A program made the translations under genes and the position numbers. Positions 1 to 9,531 of a stretch of 64,000 nt of DNA are shown in pieces; within the stretch, counting starts at the first letter, position 1; every line of letters starts with the position of its first letter. Location of the stretch: contig CP064984.1 of the NCBI GenBank assembly GCA_016699615.1, forward strand, positions 124,001-188,000, in the 5' to 3' direction. This DNA is from Sphingobacteriales bacterium (GTDB lineage Bacteria; Bacteroidota; Bacteroidia; Chitinophagales; JADIYW01). Under the pieces are notes generated by a model, which saw only the letters and a list, made by a program, of their open reading frames with translations, was not told the DNA's origin and searched no databases.

Positions 1-1204
1 TATTGATAAATTCTTATCTATTTCATAGTAAGGAATACTTTCAGAAAAGACATCATCACCTAATCCAATAAGTTTAATCTTGTCTTTTTTATAGTTAAAA
101 ATATATGAATCAGGAGCTTTAGTAACATTATTTGATTTAATCATATTCTCATCTAATTCTTGTTTATATATATGAGAAATACCGTTAAGCTCTAAAGAAT
201 CTATTATATCAAGACTTGACGTATCTATACTTAAAAGTGTATATGATGAAATTATACCAATATCGTTTAGGCCAATTGGCTGTATTATTATTCTGTTATC
301 GAAAAGAAATGCGTTGCTGTAAAAACTATTATCATAATATGATTGATTATAATTATTTCCAATTAAAAATTTAGATTTAATTAATGAATCATTTGAGTCA
401 TATTTGTCTATATAGCAAAAGCTGTTATAATTATAATAACCTAAATAAGTATCTGGCATAAAACTATATACATATAGCTGATTATTTAAAAAAAATGGAT
501 GCATGTATGAATATATTATATTACTTAATATTTTAGGTGTATCTTTTGTTTGCTGATTGTATACAGATGCAATATGATATGGTATATTTTCGCCACAAGA
601 TATACCCATACCTGGAACAATTTCTATAAAAAATAAATTTTACTATTATTTATATATGATTTAATATTTCTTATACTTTGATCACAACCATATTTATGAA
701 TAATTGTATGCAATAAAACATTGCTATCTGTCAGTTGCATATTATTATCATAAATATCTACAAATAGTTTTGTGTTTGGCCAACTGTAACTTGTATCTCC
801 ATTTATTATTTCATACTCTATTCCATCAACAGTCTTGTATTGATAAAAGTAAGACTATTATTGGGTGCATCAGAAGCATTATACATATAACTCATATTTG
901 AATTTTGCAAATTTAATGGTACTATATCAGTTTTTATATTGATACTATTGATATATTGAAAGGTGCCATCTCCTCTTACTTTATATTTTACAAATCTCGT
1001 TTCATTGTTATTTAAACTTGGTAAACTAGCATAAAAGCCATCATTTGAATTAGTTTGTATATAAATCTCTTTTGTTTCTTGATTGAAGTATATTATATTA
1101 TCACTTCCGCTTCCACTTGCACATTGAATTATTGGTAATAAGTTTTGTGCATGGTTTATTAAACAAAATAGAATAAATAAAATTGTGGTAAATATCTTTC
1201 TCAT
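1..1204 (-). CDS. Secreted protein of unknown function, 3' partial, two frameshifts
   Basis: I do not recognise the family. The start is taken at 1204, where an ATG opens a clear signal peptide (MRKIFTTILFILFCLINHAQ); an upstream in-frame ATG at 1252 would bury it. The reading frame breaks at the A run 845-848 and again at the A run 628-633. One added base at each restores a single open frame that runs off the left edge of the window. The joined protein is rich in Asn, Tyr and Ser, has no membrane segment after the signal, and has a look typical of long exported Bacteroidota proteins whose sorting domain would lie beyond position 1. Its C-terminus is not visible, so T9SS export is only a guess. 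It is followed upstream, on the same strand, by the PorE-like gene. Confidence 0.6.
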
Positions 1205-1289
1205 AAAAATGATTTTATCATCAAAATTAACTTTTTTTAAATTACTATTCAAAAAAATATTTGTTAAAAATCAATTTATAACAAAAATA

Positions 1290-3185
1290 TTATTCAATAA
1301 TTTTAAAGACTGTACGTCTATTTTGGGCTTTGTTTTCTGCGCTTATATTTGGCACCAATGGCATGCTATCTGCATAGCCTTTTGCTATGAGTCTATTCCT
1401 ATCTATTCCTTTTTGTACTAAGTAATCTACCACGTTTTGTGCTCTTTTTTGTGAAAGTGATTGGTTGTATAATTTATCGCCAGTGTTGTCTGTATGCCCA
1501 CTTATTTCGGCTTTTACATTTTTGTATTTTTGTAAAAACTCAACTAATTTATCTAATTCTGCAAATGAATTTGCTTCAATATTTGCACTATTTGTTTCAT
1601 AAAATATATTTTTTAGTACAATTTCACTATTCTTCTGAATTGGTTGCAAATTGACGATTAACTCATATGGATGAAAAATTGTGCCTTCTTTAAAAGAAAA
1701 ATTTTCTGTATGTAATAAGAAATTTTCCTTTTCAACTATAATGGCATAATTTTTATCTGCACTCAAACAAGCAATAAAAGTTCCTTCGTAATTAGTATTG
1801 CCTTTATTTATTACTTCATTACTACTTATATCAATTATTTGGTATTGTGCGTACAATGGTAGCTTTGTCAATGCATTCTTTATACTTACTTTTACGTAAG
1901 TTGTTTTTTGTGGTTGCATAAGCTTTGGCAAATCAAATTCATAAATATCCAAATTACCTAAACCTTCTATTCTACTGCTTGCAAAGTATGCTTTTGAACC
2001 ATCTGTTGTAACAAACAAACCCATTTCATCTTTTTCAGTGTTTATAGGATAGCCTAAATTTTTGGGTGTTGTCCATTTTCCATTTTCTAAAGTAGACATA
2101 AAAATATCATTCATGCCCATACCAATGTGCCCATTTGATGCAAAGTATAATGTTTTACCATCTGGATGTATAAATGGTGTTTGCTCATCGAATGCTGTAT
2201 TTATTGCATCTCCAAGATTTTGTGGTTCGCTCCAACGTAGTTGCTCATCTAAATATGAAACCCAAATATCTTTGCCACCTTTGCCATTTGGTCTATCACT
2301 ACTAAAATACATTGCTTTGCCATCAGCAGCAAAACTTGGTTGTGCATCCCAATAGTTTGTATTGATTGGCTTATTGATGCCTGTAGCATTTGTCCACTCT
2401 TTTCCATTAAAGTAAGTATAGAAAATATCACAACTACCAAATACATTTGGACGATTGCAGGCAGTAAAAAACAATAAATTTCCATTTGCAGAAATACTTT
2501 GCGAACCTTCATTTTCTGTTGGTGTATTCACTTTGCTGTCCATTGGTTTTGCTTCTGTCCAACTGTTATTCATCAATTTAGATTGATAAATATCTTCTTG
2601 ATAGCCTACTCTTCGTGTAAGAAAAAGTTGTGACATATCTGGTGTAAGTACTGGAAAATATTCATCGCTGGCAGAATTGATATTTGGACCTAAATTTTTT
2701 GGTTCAAATGAAACAGGATTTTTCAATGCGTTCTCTATAAAAGTTGCCATTTTTATTAATCGTTCTGATTTCTGTGTGCCATAGTCTGTTTTCTTCTGCT
2801 GGCTTAAATATAGATTTGCGTTTTCTCTAGTCTTTAAATAGTTTTTTTCTTTTAAGTAAGCATCAGCCAAAAGCCAAAACATTTTTGTTTGGTTGAGAGA
2901 CGGATAAATTGACTTAATATCTTGCTTTGCTTGCTCTAGAACAGAAATACAATCATTGTATTTTTTTGTTGTGTAATATATCTCAGCTAGAAATATTTTG
3001 GCATCAACATAAGTTGGATATGTTTGAATAGCATTTTTTAACTCTACAATGGCTTCTGTGTATTGTGTTTTTTGTGCAAAAGACTGTGCATTATTATAGA
3101 ATTTCTGTGCTTTATCAGGAATTTGAGCAAAGCTGAAATTGGCTATTAATACACAAAGTAATAATATGTACTTCTTAAATTTCAA
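1290..3185 (-). CDS. PorE-like TPR / PD40 propeller / OmpA-family envelope protein
   Basis: The protein has 631 residues. In order it shows a signal peptide (1-20), TPR-like helices (about 24-125), PD40/WD40-like propeller repeats (about 160-425, with recurring YFASNG and YFSSDRPNGKGG type blades), a carboxypeptidase-regulatory-like beta domain (about 430-510) and an OmpA C-terminal domain (about 525-631). The OmpA part keeps the peptidoglycan-binding GHTDN and the QKRAQNV Arg. This domain order is that of PorE, a peptidoglycan-linked T9SS component, but similar paralogues are common in Bacteroidota, so the exact role is inferred. The start is a TTG at 3185 because it is the only start that leaves a full signal peptide. 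It probably sits in the periplasm, bridging the outer membrane and peptidoglycan. Confidence 0.8.
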   Translation of the reverse strand: MKFKKYILLLCVLIANFSFAQIPDKAQKFYNNAQSFAQKTQYTEAIVELKNAIQTYPTYVDAKIFLAEIYYTTKKYNDCISVLEQAKQDIKSIYPSLNQTKMFWLLADAYLKEKNYLKTRENANLYLSQQKKTDYGTQKSERLIKMATFIENALKNPVSFEPKNLGPNINSASDEYFPVLTPDMSQLFLTRRVGYQEDIYQSKLMNNSWTEAKPMDSKVNTPTENEGSQSISANGNLLFFTACNRPNVFGSCDIFYTYFNGKEWTNATGINKPINTNYWDAQPSFAADGKAMYFSSDRPNGKGGKDIWVSYLDEQLRWSEPQNLGDAINTAFDEQTPFIHPDGKTLYFASNGHIGMGMNDIFMSTLENGKWTTPKNLGYPINTEKDEMGLFVTTDGSKAYFASSRIEGLGNLDIYEFDLPKLMQPQKTTYVKVSIKNALTKLPLYAQYQIIDISSNEVINKGNTNYEGTFIACLSADKNYAIIVEKENFLLHTENFSFKEGTIFHPYELIVNLQPIQKNSEIVLKNIFYETNSANIEANSFAELDKLVEFLQKYKNVKAEISGHTDNTGDKLYNQSLSQKRAQNVVDYLVQKGIDRNRLIAKGYADSMPLVPNISAENKAQNRRTVFKIIE

Positions 3186-3294
3186 ACAGTAATTTCTAAT
3201 TATTGATAAATGTACAAACTAAATGCCAATAATTTGTAATGATTATCAATTACAGAAATCAGTATACAAATCAAGAAAATATTACCCTAATTTA

Positions 3295-4827
3295 TCAATG
3301 CTCAGGTCGCATTTGCGGAAAAAATAATACTTCTTGTATAGATACATTATTGGTTAATAACATAGCTAATCTATCTATTCCAAAGCCAATTCCAGATGTT
3401 GGTGGCATGCCAAATTCTAATGCTCTTAAGAAATCATGGTCTATAAACATAGCCTCATCATCGCCACGCTCCATTAATTTTAATTGTTCTTCAAATCTTT
3501 CTTTTTGGTCAATTGGGTCATTCAATTCTGAATAGGCATTGGCAATTTCTTTTCCATTAATGATTAACTCAAATCTTTCAACCAATCCTTCTTTTTCTCT
3601 GTGTTTTTTAGTCAATGGTGACATTTCCTCTGGATAATCAATAATAAATGTTGGTTGTACATAATGATGTTCGCATTTCTCTCCAAACAATTCATCTATT
3701 AATTTTCCTTTGCCCATTGTATTATCTACTTCAATATGAAGTTTTTTACAAACATCACGCAATTCTTCTTCATTCATACTTGCCACATCATAACCTGTAT
3801 GTTCTTTGATTGCGTCATAGATAGTTATTCGTTTAAAAGGTGCTTTAAAGCTAATTTCCTTATCTCCTACTTTAATTTCAGTAGTATCATTTGTTGCTAC
3901 ACAAACTTTTTGTAGTAATTCTTCTGTCGTTTCCATCATCCAGAAATAATCTTTGTAAGCAACGTAAAATTCCAATACTGTAAATTCTGGATTGTGTGTT
4001 CTATCAACACCTTCATTTCTAAAGTTTCTACTAAATTCATACACCCAATCGAAACCACCAACGATTAATCTTTTTAGATATAATTCGTTTGCTATACGTA
4101 AATACATAGGTATATCTAATGCATTATGATGTGTTTTAAATGGCCTTGCTGCTGCACCACCTGGAATATTTTGCAACACTGGAGTATCTACTTCTAATGC
4201 TCCATGTTGATTTAAAAATTCTCTTATTGCATTAACCATTTTTGTACGTTTAACAAAAGTTTCTCTTACTGTTGGATTTACAGTCAAATCAACATAACGC
4301 ATGCGATAACGCAACTCTGGATCTACAAAAGCATCGTGTACATTGCCATGATCGTCTGTTTTTACAACTGGCAATGGTCTTAAAGATTTTGATAATAACG
4401 TAAATTCTGTTGCATGAACAGAAATTTCTCCAACTTTTGTTTTAAATACATATCCTTTGATACCAATAAAATCACCCAAGTCTAATAATTTAGTAAAAAG
4501 TGTGTCATATAAAGTTTTATCTTCTGTTGGACAAATATCATCACGGCGTACATATATTTGTATTCTTCCACTACTGTCTTGAAGTTCAGCAAAAGTAGCC
4601 TTTCCAGCAGGACGAGAAGCCATAAAACGACCAGCAATGCAAACTTCCTGATAATTTAAACGATTTTTAGTGCCATCCTCTAACACATCTTCTTTGTAAT
4701 TTTCCTTTATCTCTTTTGCTGTAACATTTACTGGATACAATGGTGCTGGATAAGGATTGATACCTAATGCTTTAATTTTATCTAATTTCTCTCTTCTAAT
4801 TTGCTCTTGTTCAGATATTTCGTGCAT
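3295..4827 (-). CDS. lysS: Lysyl-tRNA synthetase, class II
   Basis: This enzyme charges tRNA-Lys with lysine in the cytoplasm. It is 510 residues long, as expected. It has the N-terminal OB-fold anticodon-binding domain (about residues 45-160), class II motif 2 (FRNEGVDRTHNPEF) and motif 3 (GIGFGIDRLAMLLT), and the usual end FFPQMRPEH. I start it at the ATG at 4827 (MHEISEQEQIRR), because the upstream ATG at 4860 adds residues not normal for the family. The gene ends in TGA followed directly by TAA, which shows that TGA is used as a stop here, although the TAA would hide a read-through of one codon. It appears monocistronic. Confidence 0.97.
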   Translation of the reverse strand: MHEISEQEQIRREKLDKIKALGINPYPAPLYPVNVTAKEIKENYKEDVLEDGTKNRLNYQEVCIAGRFMASRPAGKATFAELQDSSGRIQIYVRRDDICPTEDKTLYDTLFTKLLDLGDFIGIKGYVFKTKVGEISVHATEFTLLSKSLRPLPVVKTDDHGNVHDAFVDPELRYRMRYVDLTVNPTVRETFVKRTKMVNAIREFLNQHGALEVDTPVLQNIPGGAAARPFKTHHNALDIPMYLRIANELYLKRLIVGGFDWVYEFSRNFRNEGVDRTHNPEFTVLEFYVAYKDYFWMMETTEELLQKVCVATNDTTEIKVGDKEISFKAPFKRITIYDAIKEHTGYDVASMNEEELRDVCKKLHIEVDNTMGKGKLIDELFGEKCEHHYVQPTFIIDYPEEMSPLTKKHREKEGLVERFELIINGKEIANAYSELNDPIDQKERFEEQLKLMERGDDEAMFIDHDFLRALEFGMPPTSGIGFGIDRLAMLLTNNVSIQEVLFFPQMRPEH

Positions 4828-4981
4828 AACTTTAATTATTGTGTGAAAATAATATTCCATTTTATATTTTCAAACGATATGATATTAATAAAGAATTATA
4901 ATTGATTTGAGTAGAACTATCATATCATTAATTACTCATAATAATAAAACAGAATATGCGTAAATACTTGTTTTTAGTGAA

Positions 4982-5011
4982 TTTGCATCTCAATATATAA
5001 GTATAATTTTG
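4982..5011 (+). promoter_or_regulatory. Bacteroidota-type promoter of the sulfotransferase gene
   Basis: A TTTG at 4982-4985 is followed after 18 bases by TAATTTTG at 5004-5011. This matches the -33 TTTG and -7 TAnnTTTG consensus of the main Bacteroidota sigma factor. The ATG of the next gene lies 16 bases downstream, so the leader would be very short. Confidence 0.65.
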
Positions 5012-5027
5012 CAGAAAGTTTACTTAC

Positions 5028-6143
5028 ATGGCAAAAAAAGAGAAAGAATATGAAGTAAAAGACCATCAACTATCAATCACATATATTCATGTCTGGCTAA
5101 AATTACTATGGCAAAATAAAATAAGCAAAAATAAATACCCAATGGTGTTTAGAATTACTTTGTTTGTAATACTTACACAACCTTTTCAATGGATACAAAA
5201 AATACTATTTCATTACAAAATTAGCAAAACTGATATCCATACAGTTTCTCCACTTTTTATTTTAGGACATTGGCGCAGTGGTACCACTCATTTGCATTAC
5301 ATTTTAGCAAGAGACAAACAATTTGCTTACTTAAGTAATTATCAATCATTTTTATTAAATGTAAGTTTAATAGGCAGAACTTGGTTAAAAGTATTGCTTA
5401 GTCCATTAATGCCAAATAAAAGACCACAAGACAATATGAAACTTACTGTAGATTCTCCAGCTGAAGAAGAACAACCACTTTCCAATCACACAACAAAAGC
5501 TGGTATTCATATTTTCTTTTTTCCTAAAAATATTAGCTATCATGAGAAATATCATTTGTTTAAAAATATTAGACCAAGAGAAAAAAGGAAATGGAAAAAT
5601 GACTATACATTCTTACTCAAAACAATTGCATACATAAATGATAGCAAACCACTTTTATTAAAAAATCCACACAATACAGGAAGAGTGAATGAACTATTAG
5701 AATTATTCCCAAATGGAAAATTTGTTTTTATTCACAGAAATCCATATGAAACGTATCAATCGATGCAACATCATTATAAAAAAGTTTTAAGCACACAATT
5801 TTTACAAGATTTTAGCCAAGAAGAAATTCATGAATGAATATTGTATGTGTTTGAGTCAATTTTGATGAAATATTTAGCTGAAAAAAAACAAATTGCAGAT
5901 AGCAATCTTTATGAAATTGCGTACACAGATTTAGAGGAACAACCGATAGTAATAATTGAAAACATGTACAAACACTTAAATATTCCAAATTTTGAACAAG
6001 CAAAGCCTGAAATTGAAGATTATATAAACTCTGTGAATCAATACGAAAAAAATAATTTCAATAATTTAGATGCAAAAATAATTCAAGACATTAATAAAAG
6101 ATGGAAATTTGCCTTCGAAACTTGGAATTACAATATGATATAA
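5028..6143 (+). CDS. Sulfotransferase family protein with an in-frame TGA
   Basis: This is a PAPS-dependent sulfotransferase of the Sulfotransfer_3 type; the acceptor is unknown. The 5'-phosphosulfate loop is seen near residues 80-95 (LGHWRSGTTHLHYIL), and the 3'-phosphate motif lies near 233-245 (FVFIHRNPYETYQSM). The frame is interrupted by TGA at 5835-5837 after codon 269. The same frame then continues for another 100 codons to a TAA at 6141-6143, giving a normal family length of about 371. No homopolymer explains the stop; a single substitution (for example TGG to TGA, giving Trp) would. It could be a consensus error or a real nonsense mutation. cysQ, which removes the PAP by-product of such enzymes, lies elsewhere in this window (31.8 kb). 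Confidence 0.8.
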
Positions 6144-6196
6144 TATTATAAAAACTTCAAATTTGAGGTATTTTTCCATAAAATAGAAAAAAATAC

Positions 6197-6204
6197 TATC
6201 TTTG
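6197..6204 (+). promoter_or_regulatory. Promoter -7 element (TATCTTTG) of prs
   Basis: TATCTTTG matches TAnnTTTG exactly. The end of this element contains the TTG at 6202 that would otherwise be chosen as the earliest start codon of prs; transcription would begin downstream of it, so the true start must be later (GTG at 6226 proposed). No convincing -33 TTTG is at the expected distance. Confidence 0.6.
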
Positions 6205-6225
6205 CAACCACAAAATTCTACAGTT

Positions 6226-7166
6226 GTGGTATTACCAGACATCAAATTAATTAACGGAAGTGCTACTTTACATTTAGCTGAGAAAATAGCTAGTGCTTAT
6301 GGTCAAGAATTAACTGATGTTGAAGTAATGCGCTTTTCAGATGGAGAGTTTGAACCAGTTATTCAAGAATCTGTAAGAGGCTCATATCTATTTTGTATTC
6401 AATCTACATTTGCTCCATCAGACAATCTAATGGAATTATTATTACTTATTGATGCACTAAAAGAGCTTCGGCAGGTTATATCATTGCTGTAATGCCTTAT
6501 TTTGGATTAGCAAGACAAGATAGAAAAGACAAACCACGTGTAGCAATTGGCGCAAAATTAGTAGCAAATTTATTAGTAGCAGCAGGTGCTCAACGTGTAA
6601 TGACGATGGACTTGCATGCACCACAAATACAAGGTTTTTTTGATATTCCAGTAGACCATTTAGATGCTTCAGCAATATTTTTCCCATACTTAAAAGAAAT
6701 AAACCTAAGTGATGTCATTTTTGCATCACCAGATGTAGGAAGTACAAAACGTGCTAGAAATTATGCGATGCAATTCAACACAGATTTGGTAATATGTGAT
6801 AAGTACAGAACAAAGCACAACGAAATTGAATCTATGCGACTAATTGGTAATGTAGAAGGAAAAAATGTTGTTTTGGTAGATGACTTAATAGATACTGGAG
6901 GCACTTTATGTACTGCAGCAAACTTAATCATGGAAAATGGTGCAAAAAGTGTACGTGCATTAATCACACATCCTGTTTTATCTGGAAAAGCATACGAAAA
7001 AATTGAAAATTCTGCATTAGAAGAATTAGTTGTTTGTAATACAATTCCATTAAAACAAGAAAGTAAAAAAATAAAAGTATTATCCGTGGCACCTTTGTTT
7101 GCGAAAGCAATCAGAAATGCGCACGAGTATAAATCTATAAATTCATTATTCATTCAAAAAAAGTAA
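6226..7166 (+). CDS. prs: Ribose-phosphate pyrophosphokinase (frameshifted in this sequence)
   Basis: It makes PRPP from ribose 5-phosphate and ATP, feeding purine, pyrimidine, His, Trp and NAD synthesis. Both halves of the enzyme are clear: RFSDGEFEP and QESVRGSYLF in the first, then the flexible loop FGLARQDRKDKPRVAIGAK and the PRPP loop VLVDDLIDTGGTL in the second. The frames disagree at the A run 6459-6462; one more A gives the expected LKRASAGYIIAVMPYFG. Since prs is normally essential, this is best read as a sequence error. The start is uncertain: GTG 6226 is preferred because the earlier TTG lies inside the promoter. It is followed six bases later by rplY, a neighbour pair common in Bacteroidota. 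Confidence 0.93.
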
Positions 7167-7172
7167 AAAATT

Positions 7173-7766
7173 ATGCAATCGATTACCATTAGCGGAAAAG
7201 CAAGAACACAGGTAGGCAAAAAAGCAACAAAAGCCGACAGAAATGATGGCAATGTTCCATGTGTTATGTATGCGGGAAACGAGGTGGTGCACTTCACCTC
7301 AACAATGTCTTCTTTAAGACCATTATTATTCACACCAAACTTTTACAAAGTATTGGTAGACATTGATGGTACAGTAACAGAAGCATTATTAAAAGATGTG
7401 CAACAACACCCAGTTACGGATGATATCATGCACCTAGACTTTATTAAATTAATTCCAGGCGCAAAAATTTATGCAGAGATTCCAATCAAAATCGTTGGTA
7501 GTTCTCCAGGTGTTAAAGAAGGTGGTAAATTACTAGTAAAAGTTAGAAAATTAAAAGTAAGAGCTACAGCAGAAACATTAAAAGAAGTAATTGAAGTAGA
7601 TATTTCATCTCTTAAATTAGGTCAATCTACAAAAGTAAAAGATTTACCAGATCAAGGTTTCCAAATCTTAAACTCACCATCAATTCCATTGGCATCTATT
7701 GAGATACCAAGAGCATTACGTAGTGCTGCTACTGCTGCTGCAAAAACTGATGGAAAGAAAAAATAA
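7173..7766 (+). CDS. rplY: 50S ribosomal protein L25/Ctc family (long form)
   Basis: This 5S-rRNA-binding ribosomal protein has 197 residues, so it is the long CTC-type form with an N-terminal L25 domain (about 1-92, ISGKARTQVGKKATKADR at the start) and a C-terminal beta domain (about 98-185). The Ala/Lys tail (ALRSAATAAAKTDGKKK) is typical. The ATG at 7173 is six bases after prs, so the two are likely co-transcribed, and a strong terminator follows at 7799. Confidence 0.95.
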   Translation: MQSITISGKARTQVGKKATKADRNDGNVPCVMYAGNEVVHFTSTMSSLRPLLFTPNFYKVLVDIDGTVTEALLKDVQQHPVTDDIMHLDFIKLIPGAKIYAEIPIKIVGSSPGVKEGGKLLVKVRKLKVRATAETLKEVIEVDISSLKLGQSTKVKDLPDQGFQILNSPSIPLASIEIPRALRSAATAAAKTDGKKK

Positions 7767-7798
7767 TTTCACACAGTTTTAAATCAATAAACATCATC

Positions 7799-7826
7799 AA
7801 GGTTGCCAATTTTGGCAACCTTTTTT
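7799..7826 (+). terminator. Rho-independent terminator after prs-rplY
   Basis: The arms AAGGTTGCC and GGCAACCTT form a perfect stem with a small A/T loop, followed by six T. It lies 33 bases after the rplY stop and before the purH promoter. Confidence 0.85.
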
Positions 7827-7859
7827 ATTTGATAATATAAAAAAACACTTAGATAGTTC

Positions 7860-7867
7860 TATTTTTG
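7860..7867 (+). promoter_or_regulatory. Promoter -7 element (TATTTTTG) of purH
   Basis: An exact TAnnTTTG match lies 13 bases upstream of the GTG start of purH, and just downstream of the rplY terminator. A TTTG at 7828-7831 is further upstream than usual, so the -33 box is unclear. Confidence 0.55.
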
Positions 7868-7880
7868 CAAAAATTGTCTT

Positions 7881-9398
7881 GTGAAAAAAATAAAATCAGC
7901 ATTAATATCTGTGTATTACAAAGATGGATTAGATGAACTAATACATACTTTAGCTAAACAAAACACCATATTTTATTCAACTGGTGGAACTCAAAAATTT
8001 ATAGAATCATTAGGTTACAATGTAATTCCTGTAGAAAACTATACTGGATTTCCAGAAATTCTTGATGGAAGAGTAAAAACACTACATCCAAAAATATTTG
8101 GTGGAATACTTGCTAGAAGAAGTTTTGAAAAAGACATTGCCCAACTTAATGAACACCAAATTTCTGAAATAGATTTAGTTATTGTTGATTTGTATCCTTT
8201 TGAAGAAACTGTGAAAAACACAAACGATGAAGCAGAGATTATTAAAAAAATTGATATAGGTGGAATTTCATTAATTAGAGCAGCTGCAAAAAACTACAAT
8301 GATACGACTATAATTGCACAAAAAAATCAATACAATATTCTTAATCAATTTTTATTAAAAAATGATGGTTCTACTTCTTTAGAATTTAGAAGAGAACTTG
8401 CAACGCAAGCATTTGCAGTATCTTCACATTATGACACATTAATATATAAATATTTATCAAATAATAGTATTGACAAATCATTTAAAGTTAGTAGTTTAAA
8501 TAATGAAGTACTTAGATATGGCGAAAATCCACATCAAAAAGGGTATTTCTATGGTAATCTTCATGAAATTTTTGATATATTAAATGGCAAAACATTATCG
8601 TATAATAATTTAGTAGATGTAGATGCTGCAATCAGACTAATATCAGAATTTAACGAACCCACTTTTGCAATTCTTAAACATACAAATGCTTGTGGTGTAG
8701 CCTCAAGAAATACTGTGGTAGAAGCATGGAAAGCGGCATTAGCTGGTGACCCAGTTTCAGCATTTGGTGGCGTATTAATATGCAATGAAAGAATTGATTT
8801 AGAAACAGCAACAGAAATTGATAAGTTATTTTTTGAAGTACTAATTGCACCATCATTTGATGATGATGCACTAGAAATTTTATGCAAGAAGAAAAATAGA
8901 ATTATTCTAAAACAAAAATTATTTTCATTTCCAGATATTCAATATAAATCATTGCTGAATGGCACTATTGTTCAAGATTTTGACACAAATATTGTACAAA
9001 AACAAGCATTAAATGTTATTACAAAATTAGCACCTAATGATAATGAAATTGAAGATTTATTATTTGCAAATAAAATTGTAAAACATCTAAAATCAAATAC
9101 CATTGTATTGGCAAAAAACAAGCAATTATTGGGTATGGGTTGCGGACAAACATCAAGAGTTGATGCTTTGCAACAAGCAATACTAAAGGCAAATTGTTTT
9201 AATTTCAATTTAGAAGGAAGCGTAATGGCATCTGATGCATTTTTCCCATTTCCAGATTGTGTAGAAATAGCAAATAATGCTGGGATAAAATCAGTGTTAC
9301 AACCAGGTGGTTCTATTAAAGACCAAGCATCAGTAGAATATTGTGATGCAAACAATATGGCTATGGTAATGACTGGCATGAGACACTTTAAACACTAA
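7881..9398 (+). CDS. purH: Bifunctional AICAR formyltransferase / IMP cyclohydrolase
   Basis: It carries out the last two steps of IMP synthesis. The N-terminal MGS-like IMP cyclohydrolase domain spans about residues 1-130 (STGGTQKFIESLG, GFPEILDGRVKTLHPKI). The C-terminal transformylase domain follows (RYGENPHQKGYF, LKHTNACGVA, and near the end SDAFFPFPDCVE and QPGGSIKDQ). The length, 505 residues, is normal. The start codon is GTG at 7881, which fits the promoter at 7860-7867. The gene is intact. Confidence 0.97.
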   Translation: MKKIKSALISVYYKDGLDELIHTLAKQNTIFYSTGGTQKFIESLGYNVIPVENYTGFPEILDGRVKTLHPKIFGGILARRSFEKDIAQLNEHQISEIDLVIVDLYPFEETVKNTNDEAEIIKKIDIGGISLIRAAAKNYNDTTIIAQKNQYNILNQFLLKNDGSTSLEFRRELATQAFAVSSHYDTLIYKYLSNNSIDKSFKVSSLNNEVLRYGENPHQKGYFYGNLHEIFDILNGKTLSYNNLVDVDAAIRLISEFNEPTFAILKHTNACGVASRNTVVEAWKAALAGDPVSAFGGVLICNERIDLETATEIDKLFFEVLIAPSFDDDALEILCKKKNRIILKQKLFSFPDIQYKSLLNGTIVQDFDTNIVQKQALNVITKLAPNDNEIEDLLFANKIVKHLKSNTIVLAKNKQLLGMGCGQTSRVDALQQAILKANCFNFNLEGSVMASDAFFPFPDCVEIANNAGIKSVLQPGGSIKDQASVEYCDANNMAMVMTGMRHFKH

Positions 9399-9498
9399 TA
9401 TAAAATATATAATAAATACTAAAATTCAATAGTTTTTATTAAAATGTTATAGAAGTTTAATTTGTTTGCTTTTTTTTTTCTTATACGCAATATATTGC

Positions 9499-9506
9499 TA
9501 CATTTG
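9499..9506 (+). promoter_or_regulatory. Promoter -7 element (TACATTTG) of the mre operon
   Basis: An exact TAnnTTTG match lies 25 bases before the mreB ATG, downstream of a T-rich tract. It would drive mreB-mreC-mreD-mrdA-rodA. Confidence 0.55.
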
Positions 9507-9531
9507 TAGATAAAATTTTATTAGAGAAATA

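Noticed and set aside
5835..5837. TGA as Trp or selenocysteine code in the whole genome
   Set aside because: TGA ends lysS and the GMD-like gene, TGG is used for Trp throughout, and only two in-frame TGA were found. No hairpin like a SECIS element was recognised after either. Substitution is simpler.
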